From Sphingomonas ginsengisoli An et al. 2013 (GTDB lineage: Bacteria; Pseudomonadota; Alphaproteobacteria; Sphingomonadales; Sphingomonadaceae): DNA of 64,000 nucleotides. The stretch is taken from positions 2,046,001 to 2,110,000 of the forward strand of contig NZ_CP045434.1 in NCBI RefSeq assembly GCF_009363895.1. The letters run 5' to 3'. This document shows positions 46,279-54,571 of this stretch, piece by piece. Both the position numbers and the translations under genes were made by a program. How positions within the stretch are numbered: the first letter of the stretch is position 1; each line of letters starts with the position of its first letter. The notes beneath the pieces were generated by a model that worked only from the letters and a program-made list of their open reading frames with translations, was not told the origin of the DNA and made no database searches.

Positions 46279-47168
46279 AAATCCTCCGGCGGGTTGAGCC
46301 CGGCCCGGCGGTGCGCCGCGACCAACGTGTTTCTGAGCAGCATTGCGATGGTCATCGGCCCGACCCCGCCCGGCACCGGGGTGATCGCACCCGCCACTTC
46401 CCGCGCCTCGTCGAAGGCGACGTCGCCGACGATCCGCGTCTTGCCGGGCTCGGCCGCGGGGACGCGGTTGATGCCGACGTCGATCACCGTCGCGCCCGGC
46501 TTCACCCAGTCGCCGCGGACCATCTCGGGGCGCCCAACCGCGGCGACGAGGATGTCGGCGGTGCGGCACAGCGCGGGGAGGTCGCGGGTGCGGCTGTGCG
46601 CCACCGTCACCGTGCAGCTTGTCTCTACCAGCAATGCCGCCATCGGCTTGCCGACGATGTTCGAGCGCCCGACCACCACGGCGTTAAGACCGGTGAGGTC
46701 CCCGAGCTGGCTCTTGAGCAGATGGAGGCAACCGAGCGGGGTGCAGGGCACCAGCGCCGCCGGGTCGCCCACCGCCAGCCGCCCGGCGTTGACCACGTGG
46801 AAGCCGTCGACGTCCTTGTCGGGATTGATCGCGTCGATCACCCGCGCCGCGTCGATCTGCGGCGGCAGCGGCAGTTGCACCAAAATGCCGTCGACCGCGG
46901 GATCGCGGTTGAGCTCGGCGACCAGCGCCAGCAAATCGGCTTCGCTCGTGTCGGCAGGCAGCGGATGGTGGAACCCGTGCATCCCCGCCGCGTCCACCGC
47001 CTTGTTCTTCGAGCGGATGTAGACGGCGCTGGCCGGATCCTCGCCGACCAGCACGGTCGCCAGCCCCGCCGGCCGACCAGCCTGCGCGCGGAAGAAGTCG
47101 GCGGCGATGGCGACCCGCGCCCGCAGCGCCTCGGCCGCGGCCCGCCCGTCGATCAGCGCCGCGCTCAC
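46275..47168 (-). CDS. folD: Bifunctional methylenetetrahydrofolate dehydrogenase / methenyl-THF cyclohydrolase
   Basis: Interconverts one-carbon folates with NADP. The 297-residue product has catalytic [14 protein letters not shown] (Tyr, Lys), [26 protein letters not shown], the NADP loop [16 protein letters not shown], and the end motif [16 protein letters not shown]. The start is GTG 47168 (VSAALIDG); a GTG at 47177 overlapping the YggT stop as GTGA is the alternative. Coupled to the downstream gene. Confidence 0.95.
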   Translation of the reverse strand: MSAALIDGRAAAEALRARVAIAADFFRAQAGRPAGLATVLVGEDPASAVYIRSKNKAVDAAGMHGFHHPLPADTSEADLLALVAELNRDPAVDGILVQLPLPPQIDAARVIDAINPDKDVDGFHVVNAGRLAVGDPAALVPCTPLGCLHLLKSQLGDLTGLNAVVVGRSNIVGKPMAALLVETSCTVTVAHSRTRDLPALCRTADILVAAVGRPEMVRGDWVKPGATVIDVGINRVPAAEPGKTRIVGDVAFDEAREVAGAITPVPGGVGPMTIAMLLRNTLVAAHRRAGLNPPEDL

Positions 47169-47173
47169 GCGAT

Positions 47174-47479
47174 TCACCCGATCTGCAGTGCGTTGCGAAT
47201 GTTGCCGATGACGGGACCCTGGAGGATCGTGATGATCAGGATGAGCACGATCGGCGACAGGTCGAGCCCGCCGAAGTCGGGCAGGATCCGCCGGATCGGG
47301 CGGTAAAGCGGGGCCATGAACCGGTCGAGCGCGACCAGGAACCGCCGCACCCCCTCCGAGCTCGTGTTGAGGACATTGAAAGCCACCAGCCAGCTCAGGA
47401 CGACCTGGATGACGACGATCCACCACAGGACGTTGAGGAGAATGACCGCGACGTCGAGGATGATCTTGATGAGCAGCAT
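47174..47479 (-). CDS. YggT family membrane protein
   Basis: A 101-residue protein with two hydrophobic segments and the conserved [23 protein letters not shown] loop region, typical of YggT proteins (linked to osmotic tolerance and cell-envelope placement in other bacteria). First gene of the run to folD and MarC. Confidence 0.9.
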   Translation of the reverse strand: MLLIKIILDVAVILLNVLWWIVVIQVVLSWLVAFNVLNTSSEGVRRFLVALDRFMAPLYRPIRRILPDFGGLDLSPIVLILIITILQGPVIGNIRNALQIG

Positions 47480-47532
47480 GGCTCCGCGCTTACCCCGACT
47501 GCCTCAGCGGGGCAACACACTCGCGCGGGCGA

Positions 47533-48486
47533 TCAGGGCGCCGAGCGTTCGGGTTCGGCCTCGGCGAGGAACAGCATGAAGTCGCCCGCCGGGTCGGTCC
47601 ACCAGGTCCGCGGGGTCCAGCCGCCCGCCGCCAGCAGCAGCCCGGCGCTCTCCGGCGTATATTTATGGCTGTTCTCGGTGTGAATCGACTGGCCCTTGTC
47701 GAGCGCGAACGACTTCCCGAGCACGCTGAACTCGACCCGCTCGCTCGCCACCAGATGCATCTCGATCCGATTGAGCAGGGCGTTCCACCGCGCCTGATGG
47801 CGGAACTTGTCGACCGGAATGCTGCCCTCGAGCTCGCGGTTGATGCGGTCGAGCAGGTTCAAGTCGAACGCCGCGGTCACTCCCTGCGCATCGTCATAGG
47901 CCGCGACCAGCCGGCCCTGCTCCTTGACCCGGTCGAACCCGATTAGCAGCAGTGCGCCCGTCCCGAGGTCGGCGCGGAACAGCCGCAGCAGGTCGGTCGC
48001 ACTCGCGGGCACGAAATTGCCGATGGTCGAGCCGGGAAAGAAGCCCAGCTTGGCGTGATCGGCAACCTGCGCGGGCAAAGTGATCGGCTTGGTGAAGTCG
48101 CCCTCGATCGGCAGCACCGGCACCGCCAGTCGGCGGTCGAGCGCCGCCGCTTCGTCGCGCAGGATCCCGCCGCTGATGTCGACCGGAACATAAGCCGCCG
48201 GCATGATCGCATCGAGGAGGATCGGCGTCTTGGTCTGCGCCCCCGCGCCCCATTCGACCACCGCCCGCCCGGGCTCGATCCAGCGCGCCAGCTCGGGCGC
48301 GACCGCGCGCAGCAGCGCGGTCTCGGTCCGCGTCGGATAATATTCGGGCAGGACGGTGATGTCCTCGAACAGCTCGGACCCGCGCTTGTCATAGAGCCAG
48401 CGCGCGGGAATGGCCGGCGGGGAAGCGGCCAGCCCTGCCAGCACGTCGGCCTGGAATTGCGGATCGGCGTTACAAGTCGCGAGCAA
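47533..48486 (-). CDS. egtD: L-histidine N-alpha-methyltransferase EgtD
   Basis: Methylates histidine three times to hercynine, the first step of ergothioneine synthesis. The 317-residue product has PARWLYDKRGSELFEDIT, LPEYYPTRTETALL, VVEWGAGAQTKTPILLDA, and FFPGSTIGNF, all hallmark EgtD segments. The TTG at 48486 begins 17 bases inside the end of egtB, so translation is coupled; no later start fits the family N-terminus. The second gene of the egtB-egtD pair. Confidence 0.94.
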   Translation of the reverse strand: MLATCNADPQFQADVLAGLAASPPAIPARWLYDKRGSELFEDITVLPEYYPTRTETALLRAVAPELARWIEPGRAVVEWGAGAQTKTPILLDAIMPAAYVPVDISGGILRDEAAALDRRLAVPVLPIEGDFTKPITLPAQVADHAKLGFFPGSTIGNFVPASATDLLRLFRADLGTGALLLIGFDRVKEQGRLVAAYDDAQGVTAAFDLNLLDRINRELEGSIPVDKFRHQARWNALLNRIEMHLVASERVEFSVLGKSFALDKGQSIHTENSHKYTPESAGLLLAAGGWTPRTWWTDPAGDFMLFLAEAEPERSAP

Positions 48487-49735
48487 GACGGACCCCCGTG
48501 AATTGCCAGCGTGCGGCCGGCGGGAAGAAGTTGCGATAGGAAGCGCGGCTGTGCCCGCGCGGCGTCGCGCAGCTGGCGCCCTTCAGCACCATCTGCCCGC
48601 TCATGAACTTGCCGTTGTATTCGCCGACCGTACCTTCGGCCGGCGCGAACCCCGGATGAGGGAGGAAGGCCGAGCCGGTCCAGCACCAGACGTCGCCGAA
48701 CAGCCCGCCGCCGGCCTTTGGCCCGACCGGCCCCGCCCGGTCGAGCTGGTTGCCGCCCGCCGGATCGGCGCTTGCCGCCTGCGCCTCATATTCGGCCTCG
48801 GTCGGCAGCCGCGCCCCGGCCCAGCGGGCAAAGGCGTCGGCTTCGTAATGGCTGATGTGGGCGACCGGTGCGGCGAGCTCGAGCGGTCGGCGGCCGGCCA
48901 GCGTGAAGGCCGTCCGCTCCTCGGCGCTCCAGTAGAGCGGCGCCGCGATCCCCTCGCGCCGCACCCACTCCCACCCGTCGCTGAGCCACAGGGTCGGCGT
49001 CGCATAGCCACCGTCGGCGATGAACTCGAGCCACTCGCCATTGCTCACCGGCCGCGAGGCCAGCGCGTGCGGAGCCAGCAGCACGCGGTGCCGCGGCCGC
49101 TCGCTGTCGAAGGCAAAACCCTCCGTTTCGGCGCCAATGGTGACGATCGCTTCATCGCTGGTCAGCCATGACAAGCCGTCTCCACTCACCTTCTCGGTCG
49201 GCGGCGTCATGGCGTCAGCGTTCGGCGCCATGACGTCATAGGCCGGCTCGAGCGGACTGGCGGCGAACCCCGCCTTGAGGTCGGTCAGCAGCAATTCCTG
49301 ATGCTGCTGTTCGTGCTGGATGCCGAGCTCGATCAGCGTCAGTGCCGCCGGCGGCAGGCCCGGCAGCGCGCGCTGCAAGCGCTCGTCAACATGCACGCGC
49401 CAATCGCGCACTTCGGCCAGGCTCGGCCGGCTGATCATCCCGCGGCGATCACGCGCCAGCCGCGCGCCCTCACCCTCGTAATAACTGTTGAACAGGAACG
49501 GGAAGCGATCGTCATAAGCGGTGTAGCCCGCGAGATGGTCGCGCAGCACGAAGGTCTCGAAGAACCAGGTCGTGTGCGCCAGATGCCACTTGGCGGGCGA
49601 CGCCTCGGCATAAGGCTGGATGCAGGCATCAGCCTCGCTCAGCGGCGCGGCGAGGGCCAGCGTCAGCGCGCGCGTCGCCGCCAGCCGCTCGGCGAGCGAC
49701 CCGGTGGCGGCAGTGATGGACGCGTGCTGGTTCAC
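48470..49735 (-). CDS. egtB: Ergothioneine sulfoxide synthase EgtB
   Basis: A non-haem iron enzyme that joins hercynine to a thiol donor. The 421-residue product has a DinB-like N-terminal domain with the three-His iron site: H51 in KWHLAHTTWFFETF, and H141 and H145 in IQHEQQHQE. A formylglycine-generating-enzyme-like domain follows (SNGEWLEFIADGGY, RLPTEAEYE, GDVWCWTGSAF, GASCATPRGHSRASYRNFFP). Whether the donor is gamma-glutamylcysteine or cysteine cannot be settled by eye. The GTG overlaps the previous stop (GTGA). Confidence 0.95.
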   Translation of the reverse strand: MNQHASITAATGSLAERLAATRALTLALAAPLSEADACIQPYAEASPAKWHLAHTTWFFETFVLRDHLAGYTAYDDRFPFLFNSYYEGEGARLARDRRGMISRPSLAEVRDWRVHVDERLQRALPGLPPAALTLIELGIQHEQQHQELLLTDLKAGFAASPLEPAYDVMAPNADAMTPPTEKVSGDGLSWLTSDEAIVTIGAETEGFAFDSERPRHRVLLAPHALASRPVSNGEWLEFIADGGYATPTLWLSDGWEWVRREGIAAPLYWSAEERTAFTLAGRRPLELAAPVAHISHYEADAFARWAGARLPTEAEYEAQAASADPAGGNQLDRAGPVGPKAGGGLFGDVWCWTGSAFLPHPGFAPAEGTVGEYNGKFMSGQMVLKGASCATPRGHSRASYRNFFPPAARWQFTGVRLARDL

Positions 49736-50355
49736 CCTTCCTGCTTCACTCCCGGATAGGCTTCGCCCTTCAGCAGCTTCGCCAGGTGCGCGGCGTTGGA
49801 CGCCAGCATCGCCGCGGTCTGCTGCACTTCCTTGGGCGTCGCCGGCAGCTGGTTGAAGTCGGTCTTGTGCATCGCCTCGCCGACCCAATAGCAGCTCGCC
49901 GCCGAGGGGATCGTCCAGCCGGTGTCGTTCAGCGACTGGAACAGGTCGGCGGTGACGTTGTGCGCACCGTCCTCGTTGCCGACGATCGCCGCCACCGCCA
50001 GCTTGCCGAAGCTCGGCATCCGGCCCTGCTCGTCGGTCTCGCTCAGGAAAGCGTCCATCCGCTCGAGCGCGCGCTTGGCGACGCTGCAGGTCTGCCCCAT
50101 CCAAATGGGCGTCCCGAAGATCAGGATGTCGGCGGCAAGGATCTTGGCGCGGATGCCGGGCCAGGCGTCGCCCTCGCCCAGATCGCTCTCGACCCCCGGT
50201 TTCACATCGTGGTCGGCGAGCCGGATCGTCTCGCTCACCGTTACGTCATGCTTGGCAAATTCGTCGGCGATGACCTTGATCATCGCATCGGTGGACGAGG
50301 GCTTGCCGCTGCTCGGCTTCAAACTGCAATTCAACGCGACGGCGGTCAGCGGCAT
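49732..50355 (-). CDS. Flavodoxin-fold NAD(P)H-dependent FMN reductase
   Basis: A 207-residue protein with the flavodoxin-like fold: LTAVALNCSLKPSSGKPSSTD (phosphate loop near the N-terminus), ADILIFGTPIWMGQTCSVAKR (flavin contact), and KLAVAAIVGNEDGAHNV. It probably reduces quinones or other substrates with FMN. GGAG sits 6 bases before the ATG. Its stop overlaps the egtB start, so it may supply reducing power or quench redox stress near ergothioneine synthesis; that link is inference. Confidence 0.82.
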   Translation of the reverse strand: MPLTAVALNCSLKPSSGKPSSTDAMIKVIADEFAKHDVTVSETIRLADHDVKPGVESDLGEGDAWPGIRAKILAADILIFGTPIWMGQTCSVAKRALERMDAFLSETDEQGRMPSFGKLAVAAIVGNEDGAHNVTADLFQSLNDTGWTIPSAASCYWVGEAMHKTDFNQLPATPKEVQQTAAMLASNAAHLAKLLKGEAYPGVKQEG

Positions 50356-50413
50356 GGAGCGCTCCAAAAGTTACGCCGACCCAACGAGCCATGCCCCCTT
50401 TTGTGCCTAGGCC

Positions 50414-50983
50414 TTAAGGCCGGGTGGCGCCCGGGACCCACAGCACGTCGCCGCCCCGCTCGGCCGCGACCGCGCGGGCCGCGACGAACAGATGGTCGGA
50501 CAGCCGGTTGAGATAGGCCACGACCGCGTCGCCGATTGGCTCGACCTCGCTCAGCGCCACCGCCGCGCGCTCGGCCCGGCGAGTGACCGCCCGCGCGAGG
50601 TGCAGCGCCGCGACCGCGCGGCTGCCGCCCGGCAGAATGAAGCTGGTCAGGGGGCTCAGCCTCTCGTTCATCGCGTCGATCTCGGTTTCGAGCCGGGTCA
50701 CCTGCCCCGGCAGGATCCGCAGAGCGCCCTCCATCTCGCCGGGCGTGGCGAGGTCGGCGCCGCAATCGAACAGCTCGTTCTGGATCCGCAGCAGCGCGGC
50801 CGCGAGCGCATGGTCGGCCGGCAGCTCCGCCAGCGCCAGCCCGACCGCGCAATTGGCCTCGTCGACCTCGCCGATCGCGGTCAGCCGCGGCCCCGCCTTG
50901 CTGACCCGGCTGCCGTCGACCAGCCCGGCTTCGCCGCCGTCGCCGGTGCGCGTGTAGATCCGGTTGAGCTTGACCAGCGTCAG
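50414..50983 (-). CDS. Cob(I)yrinic acid a,c-diamide / cobalamin adenosyltransferase (PduO type), probable CTG start
   Basis: Transfers the adenosyl group of ATP to cob(I)alamin. The 189-residue product begins with the family opening KLNRIYTRTGDGGEAGLVDG and has LTAIGEVDEANCAVGLA, FILPGGSRAVAALHLARAV, and YLNRLSDHLFVAARA, all in place. No ATG, GTG or TTG exists between the upstream stop and KLNRIY; the CTG at 50983 overlaps that stop as CTGA. A TTG at 51064 would only add a shadow segment of 27 residues. I therefore take CTG as the start. The PduO-type call is firm. Confidence 0.9.
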   Translation of the reverse strand: MTLVKLNRIYTRTGDGGEAGLVDGSRVSKAGPRLTAIGEVDEANCAVGLALAELPADHALAAALLRIQNELFDCGADLATPGEMEGALRILPGQVTRLETEIDAMNERLSPLTSFILPGGSRAVAALHLARAVTRRAERAAVALSEVEPIGDAVVAYLNRLSDHLFVAARAVAAERGGDVLWVPGATRP

Positions 50984-51183
50984 TGGCCCTTGCCGGCGAG
51001 CAGCAGGATCGCCACCGCGACGAAGATCGCGATGCCCTGGTAGAGCACGCGCTTGCGCATCCAATCCTGTTGCTGCTGCTGATTGCCGGCCTTGCCCGAG
51101 GCCATCGCCATGACGCCCCGCACCAACACGTAGGCAACGGCGCCCATCAGGACGACCAGGACGATGATGAGGAGAGTAGTCAT
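50980..51183 (-). CDS. HIG1-domain-like twin-transmembrane protein
   Basis: A 67-residue protein with two hydrophobic helices (LLIIVLVVLMGAVAYVLVRG and LYQGIAIFVAVAILLLAGK) separated by QQQQQDWMRKRV, the pattern of bacterial HIG1-type small proteins that associate with respiratory complexes. Its TGA overlaps the CTG of the adenosyltransferase. Confidence 0.75.
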   Translation of the reverse strand: MTTLLIIVLVVLMGAVAYVLVRGVMAMASGKAGNQQQQQDWMRKRVLYQGIAIFVAVAILLLAGKGH

Positions 51184-51195
51184 GATGGCTCCTAT

Positions 51196-52032
51196 CTAGG
51201 GCATCGCCAGCCGATAACTAGGTGGCAGTTGGCCGGTAGCGAGCTGCGCTGCCAGCGCCCGCCCGTCGACCCCCGCGGCGCGCATTGCCGCCAGCGTCGG
51301 CGCCTGGTCGCGCTTGGCGAGCCGCCGCCCGTCCTCATGCACGACCAGCGCATGGTGGAGGTAGGTCGGCTCGGGCAGGTCGAGCAGGACTTGCAACAGC
51401 CGCTGGACCGGGGTCGAGGGACGCAGGTCGGCGCCGCGCACCACCAAATCGACCCCGCTCGCCGCATCGTCTATCACGCAGGCGAGATGGTAGGAGGAGG
51501 GCGCGTCCTTGCGGGCGAGGATGGCGTCGCCGATCTGCCCCGCGTCACCGGCGAACCGCGTCCCATCGGCCTCGCGCCACCCGGGCAGGCCCGCTGCCGC
51601 GATCGCCTTGGCGCTGTCGAGCCGCCAGCTGTGCGGCGTCGTCGCCCGCCGCGCCGGGTCGTCCGGAAGCCCACGGCAGGTGCCAGGATAGCCACTCCCC
51701 GCATCACCATGCGGCGCGGTCAGCGAGGCAGCGATGTCGGCGCGAGTGCAGAAGCAGGGATAGACCAGCCCCGCCGCCCGCAACCGCTCGAGCGCCGCGG
51801 CATAGAGCGTGGTCCGCTGCGACTGCACCAGCGGCGCCCCATCGGGCGCTAGCCCGAGCCAATCGAGATCCGCCATGATCGCCGGCACGAACTCGGCCCG
51901 CGCCCGCCCGGGGTCGAGATCCTCGATCCGCAGCAGCCACCGCTCGGCCGCCCGACGCCCGAGCACCGCGCTATAGGCGTGTCCCAGATGCAGCAGCCCG
52001 CTCGGCGACGGGGCAAAGCGGGCGCTTGTCAT
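51196..52032 (-). CDS. gluQRS: Glutamyl-queuosine tRNA(Asp) synthetase
   Basis: Attaches glutamate to queuosine at the wobble position of tRNA-Asp. The 278-residue product is a truncated GluRS: ARFAPSPSGLLHLGHAYSA (HLGH signature), LRIEDLDPGR, Cys pair CFCTRAD with a third Cys in GYPGTCRG (zinc site), SYHLACVIDDAASG, and RRLAKRDQAPTLA in place of KMSKS. The anticodon-binding domain is absent, as expected for GluQRS. Confidence 0.94.
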   Translation of the reverse strand: MTSARFAPSPSGLLHLGHAYSAVLGRRAAERWLLRIEDLDPGRARAEFVPAIMADLDWLGLAPDGAPLVQSQRTTLYAAALERLRAAGLVYPCFCTRADIAASLTAPHGDAGSGYPGTCRGLPDDPARRATTPHSWRLDSAKAIAAAGLPGWREADGTRFAGDAGQIGDAILARKDAPSSYHLACVIDDAASGVDLVVRGADLRPSTPVQRLLQVLLDLPEPTYLHHALVVHEDGRRLAKRDQAPTLAAMRAAGVDGRALAAQLATGQLPPSYRLAMP

Positions 52033-52200
52033 TCGCAGCCCCCTTGACCGCTTATCCGCAACTTGCGATTCATCACCCCGTCACACCGGCTTGGCATCCG
52101 GGTGTCACAGGGAAGTGGCCGATAACGGCCTCTCCTCCTGGGTGCGACGGGCCGGGGGAGCGCAGGTTCGGTTCTCAACGACCGGAGGCCTCGCGCGCTC

Positions 52201-52767
52201 GTGTATCAGCCTGAACTCATCCGCCATCCCGACAGCTGTCCCGCCCTCGTCCTCAACGCCGACTATACGCCGCTGAGCTATTATCCGCTCAGCCTGTGGC
52301 CGTGGCAGACGGCGGTCAAGGCGATGTTCCTCGAACGGGTCGACGTCGTCTCGCACTATGAGCGCGAGGTGCATTCGCCCAACCATACGTTGAAGCTGCC
52401 GAGCGTGATCGCGCTCAGGCAATTCGTGCGGCCGAACGAATATCCGGCCTTCACGCGCTTCAACCTGTTCCTCCGCGACCGCTTCCGCTGCCTCTATTGC
52501 GGCAGCCATCGCGAATTGACCTTCGACCATGTCATTCCCCGCGCCCAGGGCGGGCGGACGACGTGGGAGAATGTCGCCACCGCCTGCGCCCCGTGCAACC
52601 TGCGCAAGGGCGGCCGCACCCCGCGCCAGGCCGGGATGCCGCTTCACCGCGAGCCGATCCGTCCGACCAGCTGGCAATTGCAGGACCATGGCCGCAAATT
52701 CCCGCCGGGCTATCTCCACGACAGCTGGCGCGACTATCTCTATTGGGATGTCGAGCTGCTGCCCTGA
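52201..52767 (+). CDS. HNH endonuclease
   Basis: A 188-residue protein with an N-terminal module (PALVLNADYTPLSYYPLSLW) and a C-terminal HNH domain. Motifs are RCLYCGSH, LTFDHVIPRAQGG, WENVATACAPCNLRKGG: the paired CxxC zinc site with DH and N residues of the nuclease fold. Similar stand-alone proteins are widespread and conserved in alphaproteobacteria, with unknown target. GTG start at 52201. Upstream (52083 on) is an inverted repeat with ACACCGG and a near-complement. Confidence 0.88.
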   Translation: MYQPELIRHPDSCPALVLNADYTPLSYYPLSLWPWQTAVKAMFLERVDVVSHYEREVHSPNHTLKLPSVIALRQFVRPNEYPAFTRFNLFLRDRFRCLYCGSHRELTFDHVIPRAQGGRTTWENVATACAPCNLRKGGRTPRQAGMPLHREPIRPTSWQLQDHGRKFPPGYLHDSWRDYLYWDVELLP

Positions 52768-52803
52768 CGATAACGGTCCAGACCGAATCATTTCCTTGGC
52801 GAA

Positions 52804-52817
52804 ACGGACCGGTCCGT
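52804..52817. promoter_or_regulatory. 14-bp perfect palindrome upstream of the receiver gene
   Basis: ACGGACC/GGTCCGT, lying between a TTGGCG hexamer and a TAAGAT hexamer (possible -35 and -10, 15 bases apart), about 40 bases before the start codon. A related inverted repeat, CGGTC-CA-GACCG, lies at 52774-52785. Likely operator sites for an unknown regulator. Confidence 0.4.
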
Positions 52818-52854
52818 AAGATTTCGTTAACCACTTTTCTTCATGGGCTGAGCC

Positions 52855-53358
52855 ATGTCCGGCTCCGCTCCCCACCTGCTGGTCGTCGACCCCAAGGCGG
52901 CGCATCGCGCGCTGCTGGCGCGGCGACTGACGGCGGAGGGCTATGCGATGACCACCACCGACAGCGCCGGCGCGGCGATCGCCATGCTCCATCGCGGCGA
53001 CGTCGACCTCGTGCTGGCCGAGCTGGCGATGCCGGTGTTCGACGGTATCGCGCTGACCCAGCGGCTGCGTGCGACCCCGGCCTGGTGCGACCTGCCGGTG
53101 ATCCTGATCAGCGGGCGGAGCGAGAATGACGGGATCGTCCGCGCGCTCGCCGGCGGCGCCGACGACGTGGTCGTCAAACCCTTCCACTTCGAAGTGTTGG
53201 TGGCGCGCATCGCCCGCCAGCTCGAGCGCGCGCGCAACCTCGCCGCGCTGCGCGCCGACATGGTCAAGCTCGACGCCCGAGTGGTCGAACGTGCGATCGC
53301 CTTCGGGGAATTGAACGACCGCTTCCAGGCGCGCGAAGCCGAGCGCCTCCGCGCCTAG
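52855..53358 (+). CDS. Receiver-domain protein with atypical phosphorylation site
   Basis: A 167-residue single-receiver protein with a helical C-terminal tail. The fold elements are recognisable: HLLVVDPKAAHRALL, VDLVLAELAMPVFDG, PVILISGRSE, and DDVVVKPFHFEVLVARI with the conserved Lys108-Pro. The usual phosphoacceptor Asp is Glu56, and the second acidic residue of the DD pair is Pro13. It may therefore act without phosphorylation, perhaps as a permanently active-like form. The C-terminal helix (AFGELNDRFQAREAERLR) may be an interaction surface. No histidine kinase is nearby. The stop overlaps convergent galU by 4 bases. Confidence 0.85.
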   Translation: MSGSAPHLLVVDPKAAHRALLARRLTAEGYAMTTTDSAGAAIAMLHRGDVDLVLAELAMPVFDGIALTQRLRATPAWCDLPVILISGRSENDGIVRALAGGADDVVVKPFHFEVLVARIARQLERARNLAALRADMVKLDARVVERAIAFGELNDRFQAREAERLRA

Positions 53359-54224
53359 CCCTCGGCGACCGCCTCGCGCACCACCTCGCGCAGGTCGTCG
53401 CGTCCCAACGCCAGCGCGATCGTCGCCCGCACATAGCCCGCCCGGTCGCCGCAATCGTGGCGCACCGCGTCGACCTTGACCGCGTGGAACGGCTGGCGCC
53501 CGATCAGCTTGGCCATGGCGTCGGTCAGCTGGATTTCGCCCCCCGCGCCCGGCTCCTGCTCGCTCAGGACCTGCATCACCTCGGGCTGGAGGATGTAGCG
53601 CCCGATCACCCCCAGCCGCGACGGCGCGACCTCGGGCTTGGGCTTCTCGACCAGCCCCTTGACCTCGGTCAGGTCGCCGTCGGTCGCGCCCGGGGTGACG
53701 ATCCCGTAGCTCGCGGTCTTGTCCGCCGCGACTTCCTCGGCGCAGACGATGTTGCCGCCGACCCGGTTGTACGCGTCGACCATCTGGCGGAGCGCGCCCG
53801 GCGTCCCCGCCATCAGGTCGTCGGGCAAGAGCACCGCGAAGGGCTCGTCGCCGACCACGTGGCGCGCGCACCAGACCGCGTGGCCCAGACCCAGCGGCGA
53901 CTGCTGGCGAACGCTGATCAGCTCGCCGAAATCGGCCCGGCTGGCGTCGAGCACCGACATGTCCTTGCCCTTGGCGGTCATCGTCGCCTCGAGCTCGAAG
54001 CTCTGGTCGAAATAGTCGACCAGGCTCGACTTGCCGCGCCCGGTGACGAAGATCAGCTGCTCGATGCCCGCCTCGCGCGCCTCGTCGACCGCATATTGGA
54101 TCAGCGGACGGTCGATCACCGTCAGCATCTCCTTGGGCATGGTCTTGGTCGCCGGCAGCAACCGGGTGCCGAGGCCGGCGACGGGGAAGACGGCCTTGCG
54201 AACGGGCTTGAAAGCGCTGGTCAT
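53355..54224 (-). CDS. galU: UTP--glucose-1-phosphate uridylyltransferase
   Basis: Makes UDP-glucose for glycan and polysaccharide synthesis. The 289-residue product has the nucleotidyltransferase signature FPVAGLGTRLLPATKTMPKE, FAVLLPDDLM, and the C-terminal sugar-binding parts EKPKPEVAPSRLGVIGRYIL and KVDAVRHDCGDRAGYVRA. The start overlaps the stop of the lipoprotein gene (ATGA). It could feed the glycan enzymes of the 35-42 kb region. Confidence 0.95.
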   Translation of the reverse strand: MTSAFKPVRKAVFPVAGLGTRLLPATKTMPKEMLTVIDRPLIQYAVDEAREAGIEQLIFVTGRGKSSLVDYFDQSFELEATMTAKGKDMSVLDASRADFGELISVRQQSPLGLGHAVWCARHVVGDEPFAVLLPDDLMAGTPGALRQMVDAYNRVGGNIVCAEEVAADKTASYGIVTPGATDGDLTEVKGLVEKPKPEVAPSRLGVIGRYILQPEVMQVLSEQEPGAGGEIQLTDAMAKLIGRQPFHAVKVDAVRHDCGDRAGYVRATIALALGRDDLREVVREAVAEG

Positions 54225-54571
54225 TGGGGGGTCACGGGTCCTGTGCTGTCGGTCTGGTTGGTCGCCTGGCCGTTGGTCTCGATTTCGGGCGCGGCGCCGC
54301 CATCGGGGGGCGGCAGGTCGAAGCGGTCGGCCTCGCGCGGGCGGTTCTTGGCCTGCAATTCGTCGACCCGCGCCGGGCGCGCCTGCGGCGGCATCGTCAG
54401 CAGGTCGTCGACGCTGGGCGTGGTCAGCGCGACCTTGGGCTTGACCGGCAGCGCATGGCCCGGCTTGGGCTGTAGCGTACCGACCCGGCCGCAGCTCACC
54501 AGCAGCCCGGCGACCGCCATCACCACTGCGGCCTTCCCAAGCGCCCGTCGGACCTTGTAGGCCTCACCCAT
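54221..54571 (-). CDS. Small lipoprotein with LptM-like motif
   Basis: A 116-residue protein: a hydrophobic signal with lipobox (AGLLVSCGRVGTLQPKPGHA) and a Pro-rich, low-complexity mature part. The CG-x-x-G-x-L-x-P pattern after the lipid cysteine is like LptM (assists LPS-translocon maturation), though the body is longer. The ATG 54571 overlaps the start of divergent tlpA by two bases; 54580 is the alternative. Transcribed with galU. Related genes usually sit beside lysA and argH in other alphaproteobacteria, which are not here. Confidence 0.62.
   Translation of the reverse strand: MGEAYKVRRALGKAAVVMAVAGLLVSCGRVGTLQPKPGHALPVKPKVALTTPSVDDLLTMPPQARPARVDELQAKNRPREADRFDLPPPDGGAAPEIETNGQATNQTDSTGPVTPQ

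Noticed and set aside
50983..51064. TTG at 51064 as the start of the adenosyltransferase
   Set aside because: The 27 added residues are the shadow of the HIG1-like gene and do not resemble the family N-terminus; the CTG overlapping the TGA fits better.
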